DNA of 64,000 bases. Origin: Apostichopus japonicus. Taxonomy: Eukaryota > Echinodermata > Holothuroidea > Aspidochirotida > Stichopodidae. Each line of letters begins with the position of its first letter. The stretch's first letter is position 1. The stretch covers positions 13,384,501 through 13,448,500 of the forward strand of contig NC_092562.1 in NCBI RefSeq assembly GCF_037975245.1. The letters run 5' to 3'. The notes under the pieces are model-generated. The model saw only the letters and a program-made list of their open reading frames with translations. It was not told where the DNA came from and searched no databases. Below, piece by piece: positions 22,342 to 34,400 of this stretch. Made by a program: the position numbers and the translations under genes.

Positions 22342-25205
22342 TTACTGGTAGGCTACGTCAAATCCCCACTCTGCTATCTTCTCTTTACAAACTGAATCAA
22401 ACAGCTCATTCTCCGCAACGGTAAAGAATTCCTTCCAAGTACCAGTCACACCTTGAGAGAAATTATCACAATTAGAGAAATTACAAGAAGAAACCCAAAC
22501 TGCATTTGCCTGCAAATATACGTAGTTTTTTAATACGATTGGAGTGAATTGCTTGCAGTATTATGAAAAAACTTTTCGGTTGTTCATGGTGTTATGTTTT
22601 GATCGGACAACACATCAGGGGGTATAGTTATGTAGGTACCTATACAAATTGAGGGCGCTTGTCAGAATAAGTTGCCTACACAGCTAGCTTCTGAAACTGC
22701 AAATGTACAGAGACTAAATGATACTTTAAGTTTCAACGTCCAGTCATGTATGTATCGTTCACGTGGCCAGTAATGTCAATATTGTAGTGCGCATGCGCAT
22801 TACATTAACAACATGTTGAACAGGAGGAACTCACGAAGTGATCATTTCCTAAGATACATACATCACTTAAATGGGGAAGCTAATTACTTATAAATATTTG
22901 TCTCTTCTATTTAAGTTGTACGTTGTCTCCCACTAGAGTGTATATATAAGTATAAAACACTAATACGAAGTGAAAGCGCATGTGCGCCATTTCTTACCTG
23001 CCTGCGTCTCAGATACCATACATTTCCGCAGTAATATGTGATATGTCGATAATATGCCAATTCAGTCAAATGCGTGAATAATAGTATTGAGTTATGTACA
23101 TTGATAGCTACACAGAGAGGTGATCCAGGTCATGGAAACTGAATGCCAGAAGTTACTTTTAATGTCTATTAGATTACCTCGACATATTTGGTGATTAAAA
23201 AACTCGATTTGATTAGTTTGATCGTGTATGTGTATGCTGATATTCCTATTTCATTCATTCGAATGATTACTCTTACACCCTATATCTATTTACCCCACCC
23301 CACCCTCTTCCTCCACCACATATGTTAAATCATATGTTAACGGTGATCAAAATATTTTATAACTACAATTATTTATTTATTTATTTTTTTGGCATAAAGT
23401 TCATCTTCTATAAGTCTCTGTTACCAAACATACTTTAATGAGCCTGTAGGGTCGATTTGTTTGTTTTTTTGTTTTTGTTTTTTTTAAGTTCAATAATTAG
23501 TGACCATTATATAACTTTCTGGCCGCAGTTATTCTGCCAATACTTTTACAAATGGCTTTTAAAATACACACATCATAATCATCATAATTACCTTTTTGAA
23601 TGAACGGGTTTGCACCCATTGCTCTGGTGATTAATTTACCATCTGGTTTGGATTTTTCAATTTCATCATAACTTTTCTTCATATTTTTTACCGATGAATT
23701 CGTCTCCACGGCCTTCAAAGCTTCTTGATCTAATTCCTTCCCTAAGAGGAATTTTGAGAGAGGCTTGGCCACTGCCTGGAAGTCCTGTTTTTCAGAAGGA
23801 AAAACAAAATCGTGGAATACATTTTCTTCTCAAAAAAGAAATTCAACCTAATGAAAGCTAACCCAGGTGTGTATTATGTAACATGCATGCTATCTGGTGC
23901 GAGGAATGCAATGGGGAGTGCAAGTGCGGGCTGTATAGCCACAACAATTCGTGCGACTCAAATCGGGTCGTGTGATAGTGTGACGTAAATAAATATCACA
24001 TAGCAGCGAAATACAAACAATAACTGCTATTCTAGAGAATATCATTTGAAGTCAGTATAGTATGCAGAATAAAATGTTATTAATGACCCAGACGTCTTCT
24101 TTGTATTCTAGACTGCTCTGTTAGTTCACACTACCGGTACATCACGTGATTCGACTTATCAAGTTGATTTTTAATCATGCTCTCGTTCCTTGCAACACCC
24201 ATAACAAGAAGCACTATGGCCCTACAGCATTCTCGGTCGCCGTATACCTAATCTATGGAACGAGCTGCCTCCCGGAATTCGCATGATCACGGACTTCACC
24301 TCCTCCAAATCACACCTGAAAACGCATCTCTTTCAAGAGCACTTTAAAGATGGTTTCTAGGATTTTTTTTAGATTTTATGATGTTCTGTCGTGTTGGTTT
24401 ATATAGTTCTAGCTTCAATTGGAATTTTCACTTTTTTAGCATTCAAATTGAAGATTTTGTAGTCAATCTGTTTTATCGCTTTACTCTTCACCAGTGCTTT
24501 TAATCGCTTTTTTTTCGATCTCATATTCCTGAATATATCTGTTTATGGTATATGTATTTATTGTTTTATTTATTTACTGTTTTATGTCATTGTATATTCT
24601 AGATTGTTTGTAAAGCGCACAGATGCATCGCGCGTAGTGCGCAATATAAGATTTTATTTACATTTACATTTACATTTACATTTACGTGCTGACATACCCG
24701 TTTTAATTCTTCATACGTGGTAAAGAAAACATTGTCGAGGTTGCGATGCTTCCAGTAGTTACCGACGTGATCAAACCAACTGCCATAGTTCACTATCATG
24801 AAAGGAGAAATGAAATTCCAAGAGAAATCGTTATGTTGTCTTCTTCTGTTCTTTCTTTCTTTCTAATTTGCATATATATAGCCTACATCAGGCCTATGGT
24901 TAAAATGTTAAGAATAAACCGACCAAATTGGTATAATTATAAGCAAATCATAAAAAAAAAAAAGATTTTTGAAAATTACTGACTAGTATTTAACAAATTC
25001 TTACGTATGGTAACTAGGATTACACGTCAGGCGCTAAACCAATTAACCCGCAAATGTAATGTAAGACAAATTTTGCAAGCACTTTACGTTCATCTTAAAA
25101 GTAACCTCCATACATTATCTCGTTTTCTTTTATCATGAAACCATTAACTTATTTTATTTCTTTGCCTGTTTTAGACAAAAAATGAAAATGTTTCAAAATA
25201 CTATG

Positions 25206-25252
<47 letters not shown>

Positions 25253-28200
25253 GATTCATTGTCCATATCGGATTACTGTCGATATATATTAATTATATCA
25301 TCGTTAATACTTCAAAGTTTCCAGTATGATCATTTCCATATTGAATCGCACTTACTGTCTCCGGTCAGAAAAGTATTTAGGGCATATTCCCACATTTTTG
25401 TTTCCTTATCAATTCCAGAAGATCCAAACGTAAATCTACTCATCGATGCAAGTACGTCCTTTGGATTGCGCATCACATAAATAATCTTTCAAGTTAAAAT
25501 CAAGAGAAAAGCATAAGATAAAATCGTTTATGTATTTTATAGGAAACCGTAAAGGATCAATTCATTTTGATTAGTTCAAAATATTCAATTCATAGTCGTT
25601 AAAATATTTACTCAGATGGTCCATCGATTAGTAAAATCGCCAAAGATGGACACGTCAATTTTCAAACCCTTTGTATCGTCTGCATCCTAAAGCATGGACG
25701 GCGCCATTTTAAGCTGCACTTATCTTATGCTGTATACAGAAACTTGCTTTAGAAGTAGGAATGGATATTGAAATATTGTAAAACTTGATATTGAAGACAG
25801 ATACAAAGTCAGTTTGTCCCTTCGGGGCTTCCACTAATATAAAGGTAAAGTCATGTGATAGTTAGACCACCTCATGTGTTGATGGTTATGAAAATGTAGG
25901 TTTACATGGTTTTAGGAGTGTTGGCTCAGTGGTTAACGCCGGTGCCTTCCTATCATAAGCTCCCCGGCTCGAGTCACTCCAAGATTAATGTATATCGTCT
26001 AGTTACAGAGTTGTTGACAATTGCCAACTCATAATCATGGACGTTAAATATGAATCTAAGAGACTGACTTCGGTCAGCTTGCAGCTTTGATAAGCCAATG
26101 CGGCTTTTCACGGCCCTGCTTGCAGGAGGATCTAAAATACATACAAATACATACATACATGCATAAAGCCAGACATGTGTTAGTGGGGAGGAAGGACGTC
26201 TTACGAAAGAAACTCCCTTTGGAGCAGCCTGGGTTATAGCACCACCATTATAATACATTCTTTGCCTCACGAAGGTAACATACTATAATTTCTCCATTTA
26301 CTTAAACATCTAAACGTTGTGTGGTTCTAAAGCCTTGTAGACGTTTTCGTTAGGTAAACGATGTCTTCGTCATTTGTAGAAAAGGCTCATTACTCACCGG
26401 TAAGCGAATTTCCTAACCTGGTTATTAAAGCAGTGAGTTGTTTAAAGGTCTATTAAGTATTAAGTGGTTTAAAATTGCTTCAGCCAGGGGAGGAGCAAGA
26501 GGTTACTAAAAATAAACTGCCTATATTGACCCAATTTTTTCACAATAGTTAACACCATTTGCTTAACATATCTAAACTAGAAATTTACCTGTCGCTGTTT
26601 AGACAGATGGATTGACGGACGGATGCATGGATGGATGATGGACGGATGGACGGATGGATGGATGGATGGATAGATGCATGGATGGCGGATGGATGGGTGA
26701 TTGGGGGCACGGGTGGGTGGGTTGGTAGGTGGGTTGGTAGGTGGATGGATGGATAAGTGTTAGGGGGGCTGGCATGAAATTGATCATGAGAACTAAACTG
26801 ACATCAAGTACCGAAACAATTCCCATGGATAAAAATAACCGCTTTACATCATACAACAGGCCAGAGGATCAGAAAGGTCTCATGTGCCTTCTCCACGCTA
26901 TATATTAAAAATCCGCAACTTTTCATGCGTTCCCTTTTCGGTCGTTTAGTGAACTCAATGTTTCAATTGATTTTTCAGAACAAAAACAACCGGTAGTCCC
27001 CCCCCCCCACCTTCAGCCTCTCTCAAAATTGATGAAGAACGTTAAAGGTGACCCTTTCCATAATACAGATTGCAACATTCAGTTGTTTTAAATAAATAAT
27101 TGCCCTTTCTATTGCATATATTTAAAGTACTCTCTTGTCATTAAACAAGTGGGCTTTTTTAAAAGAAAGTTTTAATAAATATGTAAGTTAAATGTGCCTC
27201 GTTGTAGCAAAAATGTAATCACATTGTATTGAAAAACACAATAAGTACATTTTCATGACTGGGATATTAGTGTTTTCCGCTTGGTCAAAGCCAAATATTC
27301 CCGCGTTATTGTTTATACATTTGAGACCAAAGTATGTATTACCTTCCCCTTCTTCCCTTCCGTTAACTGCTTCGGTAAGAACTGCCATGGTAAATGGGTA
27401 ACGGTGATTCGAGGGGAATCCATCTTTGCATAAACTTCATGCCCTGGAACTTTAAAATCTGGCGGGGTTAACATTTCAAATGCTGCACCTAGCATACGTG
27501 ACCGGTCGATATCTTTGGGAAGACCACGTGCATATGTAAGTAACACTATCTCCCACATCCAATGGGTTCCTGAATGTAGATATAAGAAAACTAACTTTAT
27601 GAGTGACGTCATTACTTGAAATGTAAAGTTTATGTAATATTTATACTTATCGTTTAATGCAAAGGATTTGCAAAAATGGTAAAATAGGTATGCAAAATTT
27701 GTGCATAAAGCACATGCGCTGGAACCTAACAAAAAGGGCAGTAACACAATTCTCACATCCATGCAATGAATACCAATGAATAGAAGAGAAACAATTCTTT
27801 AAAAATTAAAAAACACCAAAAAATAATATTTATCCGAAATAGTATCATCTCCATCATAAGAACATTGCATCTGAGGATAGATGCTATTTTTACTGCTTCG
27901 GAAATTAAAAGACAAATTTAAAAGACATAAAGGGTTCAATCAGCAATAAGTATATGAAATCTGTGATATCTACAAAATGATATCAGAGTTTTCTTTTCTT
28001 AACTGTTAGGGAACATTGTTCATGACATATATCTCCATCACCTACGGTATATAGTACAATGATGATTTTGGGGGGCGTTATGCTCGTTTTAAGACCTACC
28101 GCTCTTCGGATAAGTTGCCACAAAAACGTCGTCTTCTTTCGTTTCCCAGTCTCTGATTTCTAGCAAGCTCTTCGGTGGCGAGGTGTTCGTGAACATCACC

Positions 28201-28313
28201 CCTTCAAAGTCATGTCTCTTGGCAATAGCACTCGCTTCCTCGGGAATTCCAAACAGCTTAGCAAGCTCTCTTTGTTTTTGATCGTGTTGCTCTTGAGTAT
28301 AATGAATCGCCAT
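22342..28313 (-). CDS. Cytosolic sulfotransferase A, complete six-exon gene
   Basis: Exons in transcription order: 28313-28100, 27569-27343, 25485-25356, 24792-24698, 23784-23592, 22451-22342 (214, 227, 130, 95, 193, 110 nt). All have GT-AG borders and compatible phases, giving 322 residues. Cytosolic sulfotransferases transfer sulfate from PAPS to hydroxyl or amine groups of small acceptors. Visible hallmarks are the 5'-phosphosulfate loop TYPKSGTHW across the exon 1/2 junction, the catalytic His in VTHLPW, the 3'-phosphate motif RNPKD with the SMSRF serine, the GSWFDHV...YW block, and the C-terminal [10 protein letters not shown] (the G-x-x-G-x-W-K PAPS-binding loop). Start 28313 (MAIHYTQEQ) is the first Met of the open exon. 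A GAA/TTC microsatellite lies about 60 bp upstream. Exon order and phases match gene B, which is transcribed divergently 3.1 kb away. The acceptor substrate cannot be deduced. Confidence 0.9.
24185..24690 (+). mobile_element. L2/CR1-like LINE 3' end in intron 4 of sulfotransferase A
   Basis: The plus strand encodes the C-terminal LINE signature ending [13 protein letters not shown]...[14 protein letters not shown] (about 24245-24360, with small frame changes). A 3' UTR follows and ends in an (ATTTAC)n tail at 24655-24685. The tail stops about 13 bp from the end of exon 4 (24698), on the intron side of its donor. Confidence 0.7.
25207..25250. repeat. (TA)n microsatellite in intron 2 side of sulfotransferase A exon 3
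   Basis: About 44 bp of TA, just 3' of exon 3 (25356-25485) in transcription direction. Confidence 0.9.
25918..26160 (+). mobile_element. tRNA-derived SINE (family 2) in intron 2 of sulfotransferase A
   Basis: Same family as 12186-12437: tRNA-like head 'ttggctcagtggttaacgcc', body 'cttcggtcagcttgcagc', and CATA-repeat tail. It lies opposite to the gene. Confidence 0.7.
26605..26755. repeat. (GGAT)n/(GGTT)n simple repeat
   Basis: Imperfect tetranucleotide repeats in intron 2 of sulfotransferase A. The open frame read through it is an artefact of the repeat. Confidence 0.85.
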
Positions 28314-28372
28314 TTTGATTCCTACTTTAGCCTATCCTATATGTATTACTTCTTCTTATTCTTCTTATTCTC

Positions 28373-28473
28373 CTTCTTCTTCTTCTTCTTCTTCTTCTTC
28401 TTCTTCTTCTTCTTCTTCTTCTTCTTCTTCTTCTTCTTCTTCTTCTTCTTCTTCTTCTTCTTCTTCTTCTTCT
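28373..28473. repeat. (TTC)n microsatellite upstream of sulfotransferase A
   Basis: About 33 units of TTC (GAA on the gene strand) 60-160 bp upstream of the sulfotransferase A start codon, inside the likely 5' UTR or core promoter. The open frames reading poly-Ser or poly-Phe through it are repeat artefacts. Confidence 0.9.
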
Positions 28474-29119
28474 GCTGCGGAAACCTCGCAAAGTGTAGTC
28501 TAGTGTCTTTGCGTCTTTATTGCAATGTCATGGTGAGACTTAAAACACGCATAAACTATAGACTTTAATCATCTATTGTTTGTTTATTGATAGTTGATAC
28601 AAACAATTCGTAGACAGCCTATACCTCTCGATCTTTTCTACATATAGACCGTTCTGTCGATATAATCTTTGCTATAAACCGTTAAAAGATTACCTATATC
28701 AATATTTGTTAAATTAACCATTATTCCTAAATTCGTCTCCTTCTGAAATCCCTATAGCCTAGCAGCACTGAGGTAGAAGTTCACAACTGACCTTGGTTAT
28801 ACCTAACATTGCTGATGGCTGATAGCCGAGAATATCATGCTATATATCTTCATGAATGTTAGGATTGTGAGATGGAAGGTGTGATATTTTAGTATAGTAC
28901 TTCTTATCTCATGTGTCAAATCTTCTTGCCAAATTGTCACATTTTCAATTTTGACTAACGAATTTCTGCAATGGCTTTATATCACGTTTAACAGTTCTTA
29001 AGCTTTACACCATCATTAATTTATTTCATGTTCTTCAACATCATCCAATCTTAAAAACGAATGAAGGAAACTATACAAACCTGCAAGAACGTTACATTTT
29101 GTGGTATGATAGCGTACAT

Positions 29120-29660
29120 GATTTAATCGAAATCATGAACATGAACATTGGCAATAAACGCGAGTTCTCTTGATACATATATGGTCCCATTGGAAACAAA
29201 TTGGATTTTGTTAAATTAATTAAAAGGCTTGACGCCTGCTTTAGCAGATTAAGAACCCTTATAATTGAAGTGAGAGACTCCTTACTACCATCTAGAAGAA
29301 AGGCGGTGTCGTCTGCGTACTGTAAAACCTTAACTTCCTGGTCATAGTTATGCCTTTAATATTCATATTGTTTTTAACTTTTAAAGCTTATACTTCGGCA
29401 GCCAGAATGAAAAGATAGGGACTCAATGGACAGCCTTGCCTCAACCCCCCCCCCCCCCCCCGCTGTAGCGGAAAGAACTCAGTGAAGTAACCGTTGTGAC
29501 CAACACAGGCGCTGCTATCGCTGTAAAAAAACTGACCCATTGTCTATAAGACTGTTCCCGAACTTAAGATAAGATAATGTTCTATGTATAAACTTCCACT
29601 CGAGCTTATCAGAGTCTTTAGTGAGCTTGAACAAGTGCAATATCTTCCCCAACATTATGT
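29120..29660 (-). mobile_element. L1/Tx1-like LINE reverse-transcriptase fragment
   Basis: The minus strand contains, in order and with frame changes: DFQKAFDSLEW (about 29640-29600), FTEFFPLQRG...LRQGCPLSPYLFILAAEV (about 29490-29400, broken by a C-run) and VLQYADDTAFLLDGS (about 29325-29280) with the catalytic YADD. This order is that of an L1-clade RT. It is degenerate and lies in the 3.1-kb region between the two divergent sulfotransferase genes. Confidence 0.7.
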
Positions 29661-29719
29661 GATATTACATCGTAAGTATTGATATGTTGGCTCATCAAGT
29701 TATCTCAATGATGTCTGTG

Positions 29720-31240
29720 CAAGAATGATTTTCTGATTGAATATTCATGAAGACGGGATTTCAATGAAATTTTTGGATGCACAACCTGCAACTGCAGGAA
29801 ATATAACAAATCGTTGTGAGTAGACAGTGTGACACACTGTCTGGACTAAGTTTGCAGAGTAGACAGTAATAATGAGAGGTGAATACCAAGTATAGCTAGT
29901 CCCCTCCACCCCCCCCCCCCACAAGAGATCGGCAATTGGCATAGGAGCCACAGTGCATTTTGAATTTCTGTTTGAAGCATGTATCCGGCTACAATCATTG
30001 CAGGTAGCTGTCAGTAGTAAACTGTTCTTGGTAAAGTAGTGATAGTCATTGCAGTGGCATTAGCTTTAACTGAAATCTTTTTAAATAGTTCTAGTTGCTA
30101 CTAATTTTTGCAGGTCCACACATGTAAACTGGAAGAAAGTTTATATTGGCAGATAGCCTATATGGTTAATGTTAATAACCATATTAAACCTTTCGACAGT
30201 GCAATGGCCATGCCTTTTGCAATGTCTTTCATCTTAAACATTGAGTGTAGCCAGTTGAAGGTACAACTTTAGTATTTTATCCAGCGATGAGTAGGCTGAA
30301 AGTACCCTAGTAAAAGCTAACCACTGATTTTTTGTGTGGACATTCACAAGACGTGGAATGTCAGAATGTATGCATTATTATTAGCCACCTTCAAAGTCAC
30401 CTTCAGCCAATCATAGACGTACCATTAAAAAAAAAATCAACAAAGCGCAGTTAACTCTACTGCTTAGCAGATCATTAAAATAAATCTTACGTATGGTCTC
30501 ATAAATAGTTCTTATAATAATATTTTTTGTGGTCCAAGAAAAACAAGAGCTTTGATAGCCAATCAAATGTTGTTTGAACAAGTTTTGAAGTTGTTTGATA
30601 ACAGTTTCAGAAAACAATAATTTTTTTTTCTTTTATAATCTCACTGATGATTAATAAATTCCGTGAATTTATGCCGTTGGATGAAAAGTTGTTGTTTGAA
30701 AAACTATCGATCGTTGTAGAGATCTACTACGTCGATGTATATATATCTTTATTACGTTATGTGAAATAGCGCTATAATCTGTTGTCAGATCGTAATAAGT
30801 GCAGTTTACATAGGTTTCACATGTGTTTATGTTGTTATCATATACGGTTTGTACCCTTAAATGTATTGAAATAACTAACGATGACATTACAGGAAAATAT
30901 GACGTTGTCATACTGAAATATGATGTTAATGTATATTTTTGCGTCGTTGTTATACTATTTCACGTAACTGTTGTAGACATTTATGTTGTTATTACACATA
31001 AGTATAACATCATCACATCAAATAATGTCGTTGTCATTTGAATTTATATAGGCTAGTCATCAATGAATGTAATCAAGGTTGTTGTTGTTTGATTTTGCCC
31101 TTTTTGAGTTCCATACAATTGGGCTGTACTATTTTTGAACAGTGAAGAAGTTCGGGGAACCAGATATGCCTAGTATAAACTATAACATTACCGATCGGTT
31201 ACGGAACATCAACTGGAAAGATAGAAGCCAAAGTTCATGT
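29720..31240. other. Upstream region of sulfotransferase B, partly duplicated
   Basis: No exon seen. Segments near 30775-30840 and 31075-31120 are similar to 57345-57460 upstream of sulfotransferase C, with additional ATG/GTT-rich sequence between them in this copy. Confidence 0.45.
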
Positions 31241-31289
31241 TAACAAAACAGGGAGCAAAGTGTGAAACCGGCATATTGTGAATCAAAAT

Positions 31290-31428
31290 ATGGACGAGTG
31301 CTGTTGTACTGTGTCTGTACTCTGTGTCAATATAATTCGGAAAATGTAATCGACGCGGTTCTGCATTCTGTCTGTGTTAGATTGATTTGCGAGTCAACTG
31401 AAATAAAGTGTTTGCCTAGTCTACTAAA
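31290..31428 (+). promoter_or_regulatory. Conserved 5' flank/5' UTR of sulfotransferase B
   Basis: About 140 bp immediately upstream of the start codon are nearly identical to the block before sulfotransferase C (58040-58181). Differences are small, including a short indel near 'gcggttctg' and 'ataaag' versus 'ataacg'. Conservation to the ATG is consistent with shared promoter or 5' UTR sequence, but recent duplication alone explains it equally well. No clear TATA box is visible. Confidence 0.45.
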
Positions 31429-34400
31429 ATGGTGGTCAGATATTCATTAGAGGAGCAAAATGAAATGCTGAGGGAACTTACCAAACCGTTTGGTCTTCCC
31501 GAACCACTGCAGAAGCTCAATGAGATGCACGAGTATGAAGGAGTGCCGTTTAGCGGCTTTGTACCTGCGAAGAGTCTTGAGATCATTAGAGACTGGGAGA
31601 CGAGAGACGATGACATATTCATCACCACGTATCCTAAAAGTGGTAGGCTATTTTTACACTACAACCAGTGTACTGTATTTTGTAGTATATAATAAGATAT
31701 AGTGTAAAGAGTAGCAATATTTGTGCATAGTCCTGGATCACACGTTTCTTAATTTGATTGACGAATAACAGCCTACATCATTCTAACAATTGAAGTCGGC
31801 CATACATTAACATACCGTAACAGTTATCTATATCCGCCATTATATGGATTCTGCTGTGCAAGTTCTTTCATACCCCTAAATTGACACATTCGTCGATTTA
31901 TAAGCTATAACTGTACAGTGTAGGCCTATACAGTAAGTATGCATCCATTGCCATTTGATACTGTTTGCTACAGTATGCTCTGAGCCTATACGTTATGATT
32001 GGTCAGGTCCCAGAGAGTAGTGGTATCAGTGGCGTAGGAAGGTACTTTTGAGTGGGGGGCTGAAGACTGATGGCCGGCCTGGGGGAGGGGTCTAAGGGGA
32101 GGGGGTGTCCCCCTCCCCTTTGGAATTTTTTTGCATTTCCAGGTGGCCTCAGATGCAATTTGGTGCAATATAGCACACTTCAACACCCACTCCATTTTGT
32201 AAAGAATTTTGCATTTTCACCTGGCCTTTGATGCAATTTGGTGCTTCAAATGAGATTTTTTTTCTCATTTGGAAATGAAAAAGGGGTTTTCTGACTTGCG
32301 GAGCGGGGGCGGAACGATACTTCCACCCCCCCATATTTTTCACTGGGGGGCTGGCGCCCCCCCCCCCCCCAGCCCCCCCCCTCCCGGTTCCTACGCCCTT
32401 GAGTGGTATTATATTGTGGTTAATTTAGTTATTTTTTAGGGAGTAATATTTCCAATTGCTACTGCTATATATATACTTTGCATGCTAGAATCTAGGCTTA
32501 GATGTAATTGCCACATACCCTGCTTATCGAGTACTCTCAGAGGTAAATTATGATCAATTTGAAGGAGAAGAGAAATGCAACTTGGGTCAAGCTTTTGAAC
32601 AAAAAGTTTGCGGTCACAGATACTGCCACATGTACCACTGGCCAGTCATTGAACTGACTGAATTACACCAGTGAAAAATATATATCTCAACTTTGTTGAC
32701 ATTTTTTTTGGGTACATGATCTCCTTGTTCCATATATAGGATATTTTCAAGGAAAAACATTATTAGACACCTTTTACTATACCCTCTAAAGGAAGGGAGC
32801 ACACATTCTTTCTTTATATTTCCTATCAGGTACACACTGGATGTGGGAAATAGCTCTTCTAATATTAGCAAAGGGACGTCCAGATGATATCGATCGGACG
32901 AAGATGCTTGGGACTGGAGTAGAATTCCTCTATCCGCCTGAAATGACGACACCATCTCATCAACTATTTGCGGAACTGGAGTCCCCGAGGGTTATGTGTA
33001 CCCATCTACCCTGGAAATTCTTGCCCAAACAACTCACAGAGGGTAACAAAGGGAGGGTAAGTTCAATGGATAATGGTCATCATTATCACCACCACCATCC
33101 TCATCACAATCTACCGTATATTATTGAAGATAAACATTGTTATTTTTTCCAGATCATCTACGTCATGAGAAACCCTAAGGATACGTTAGCGTCCACAAGC
33201 CGATTTCTCCGCGCACCAGCGGGTCAAGTTCAAGATCAGAGCACGTGGAAGTTTTTCTTTAATTCGTTCTTGTCCGGCGCAAGTAAGTTTCAGAAAAAGT
33301 TACCATATTACCTGTTGATAAGGATAATTTTAATCTATCAACTTCAAATGTGTCAATTGGTATCCTTGAGATCCATAATGATGTTGTACTTATAATAATA
33401 ATAACAATAATAATAATAATAAATATAATAATCAGCAGTGGGAGAAACCCGCAAGGGCTTATGGATTACAACTTGCACGTCGCGTGGCTTCCAATTCAAC
33501 ATTTTTATTCAAAGTTGAGATATTTTCAATTTAGGAAGTCACTCCAGATGGGAAAATCATACATTGCTCTTAGATAAAAAAAAATAAATAAAAAAACCCC
33601 ACCTAACTATGACCTGGCCGGGTATCGAACCCAGAACCTCCCGATTGCTAAGCTTCATTGCTTCAAATGCCACCGCCTTTATCCACTCAGCCACAGCACC
33701 GGTTAAAATTTACTTTGAAATGCCAAGCCACCCTAAACTTTCATTTTCGGATTTCTTCACTCTTTCATAACAAATCATTAGGTCTGAGAGATCGTTATCT
33801 CCAACAATAGTCATACTGTATAATAAATATGTAATTGTTATACAATGGGGACTTCTTCTGGTTCGGAGACAACACATGAATGTGAAACAGCCCTTTTCAA
33901 GATAAAATATGTAAGTTTCAATTCAAATGTTTTATTCTGTTATAAATCAGATGGTTAATGTTTTAGTAGGACATAGTATCCCATAGCTACCACTCAAACT
34001 GTCATTTCTCTTCGGTAAATGTTTAACTACTGTATCTGTTATTGACAATTTTGGTGTATATAGAGTAGTGATGTTGTTTTGTTTTGTTTTTTGCCTTTTT
34101 TTTCAAGTGAGTCACGGAAGCTGGTTCGACCACGTACATACCTACTGGACACATAGAGAACAAGAGAATGTTTTCTTCACCTCATACGAAAAGCTAAAGC
34201 TGGTGAGTGGATTTTAACGAATTTCAAAATTCATTAATGAACTCTATATAGTTCTAACGGAGAAGCAAAAAGCCAATCATCATTTTGCCTCATAAGGTAT
34301 GATAGAGAAGCTTAAACGGTAAACAAAATATACAGCTGCACACGATTGTACAATGAACCTAAACGGGTCTTATTTGTGATAGAGGCTTACTGACTTACTG

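Noticed and set aside
28212-28568. Poly-Phe or poly-Ser proteins
   Set aside because: Direct translations of the TTC microsatellite.
31416-31628. Minus-strand ORFs opposite sulfotransferase exon 1 (also at 58169-58381)
   Set aside because: Antisense shadows conserved only because the sense exon is conserved.
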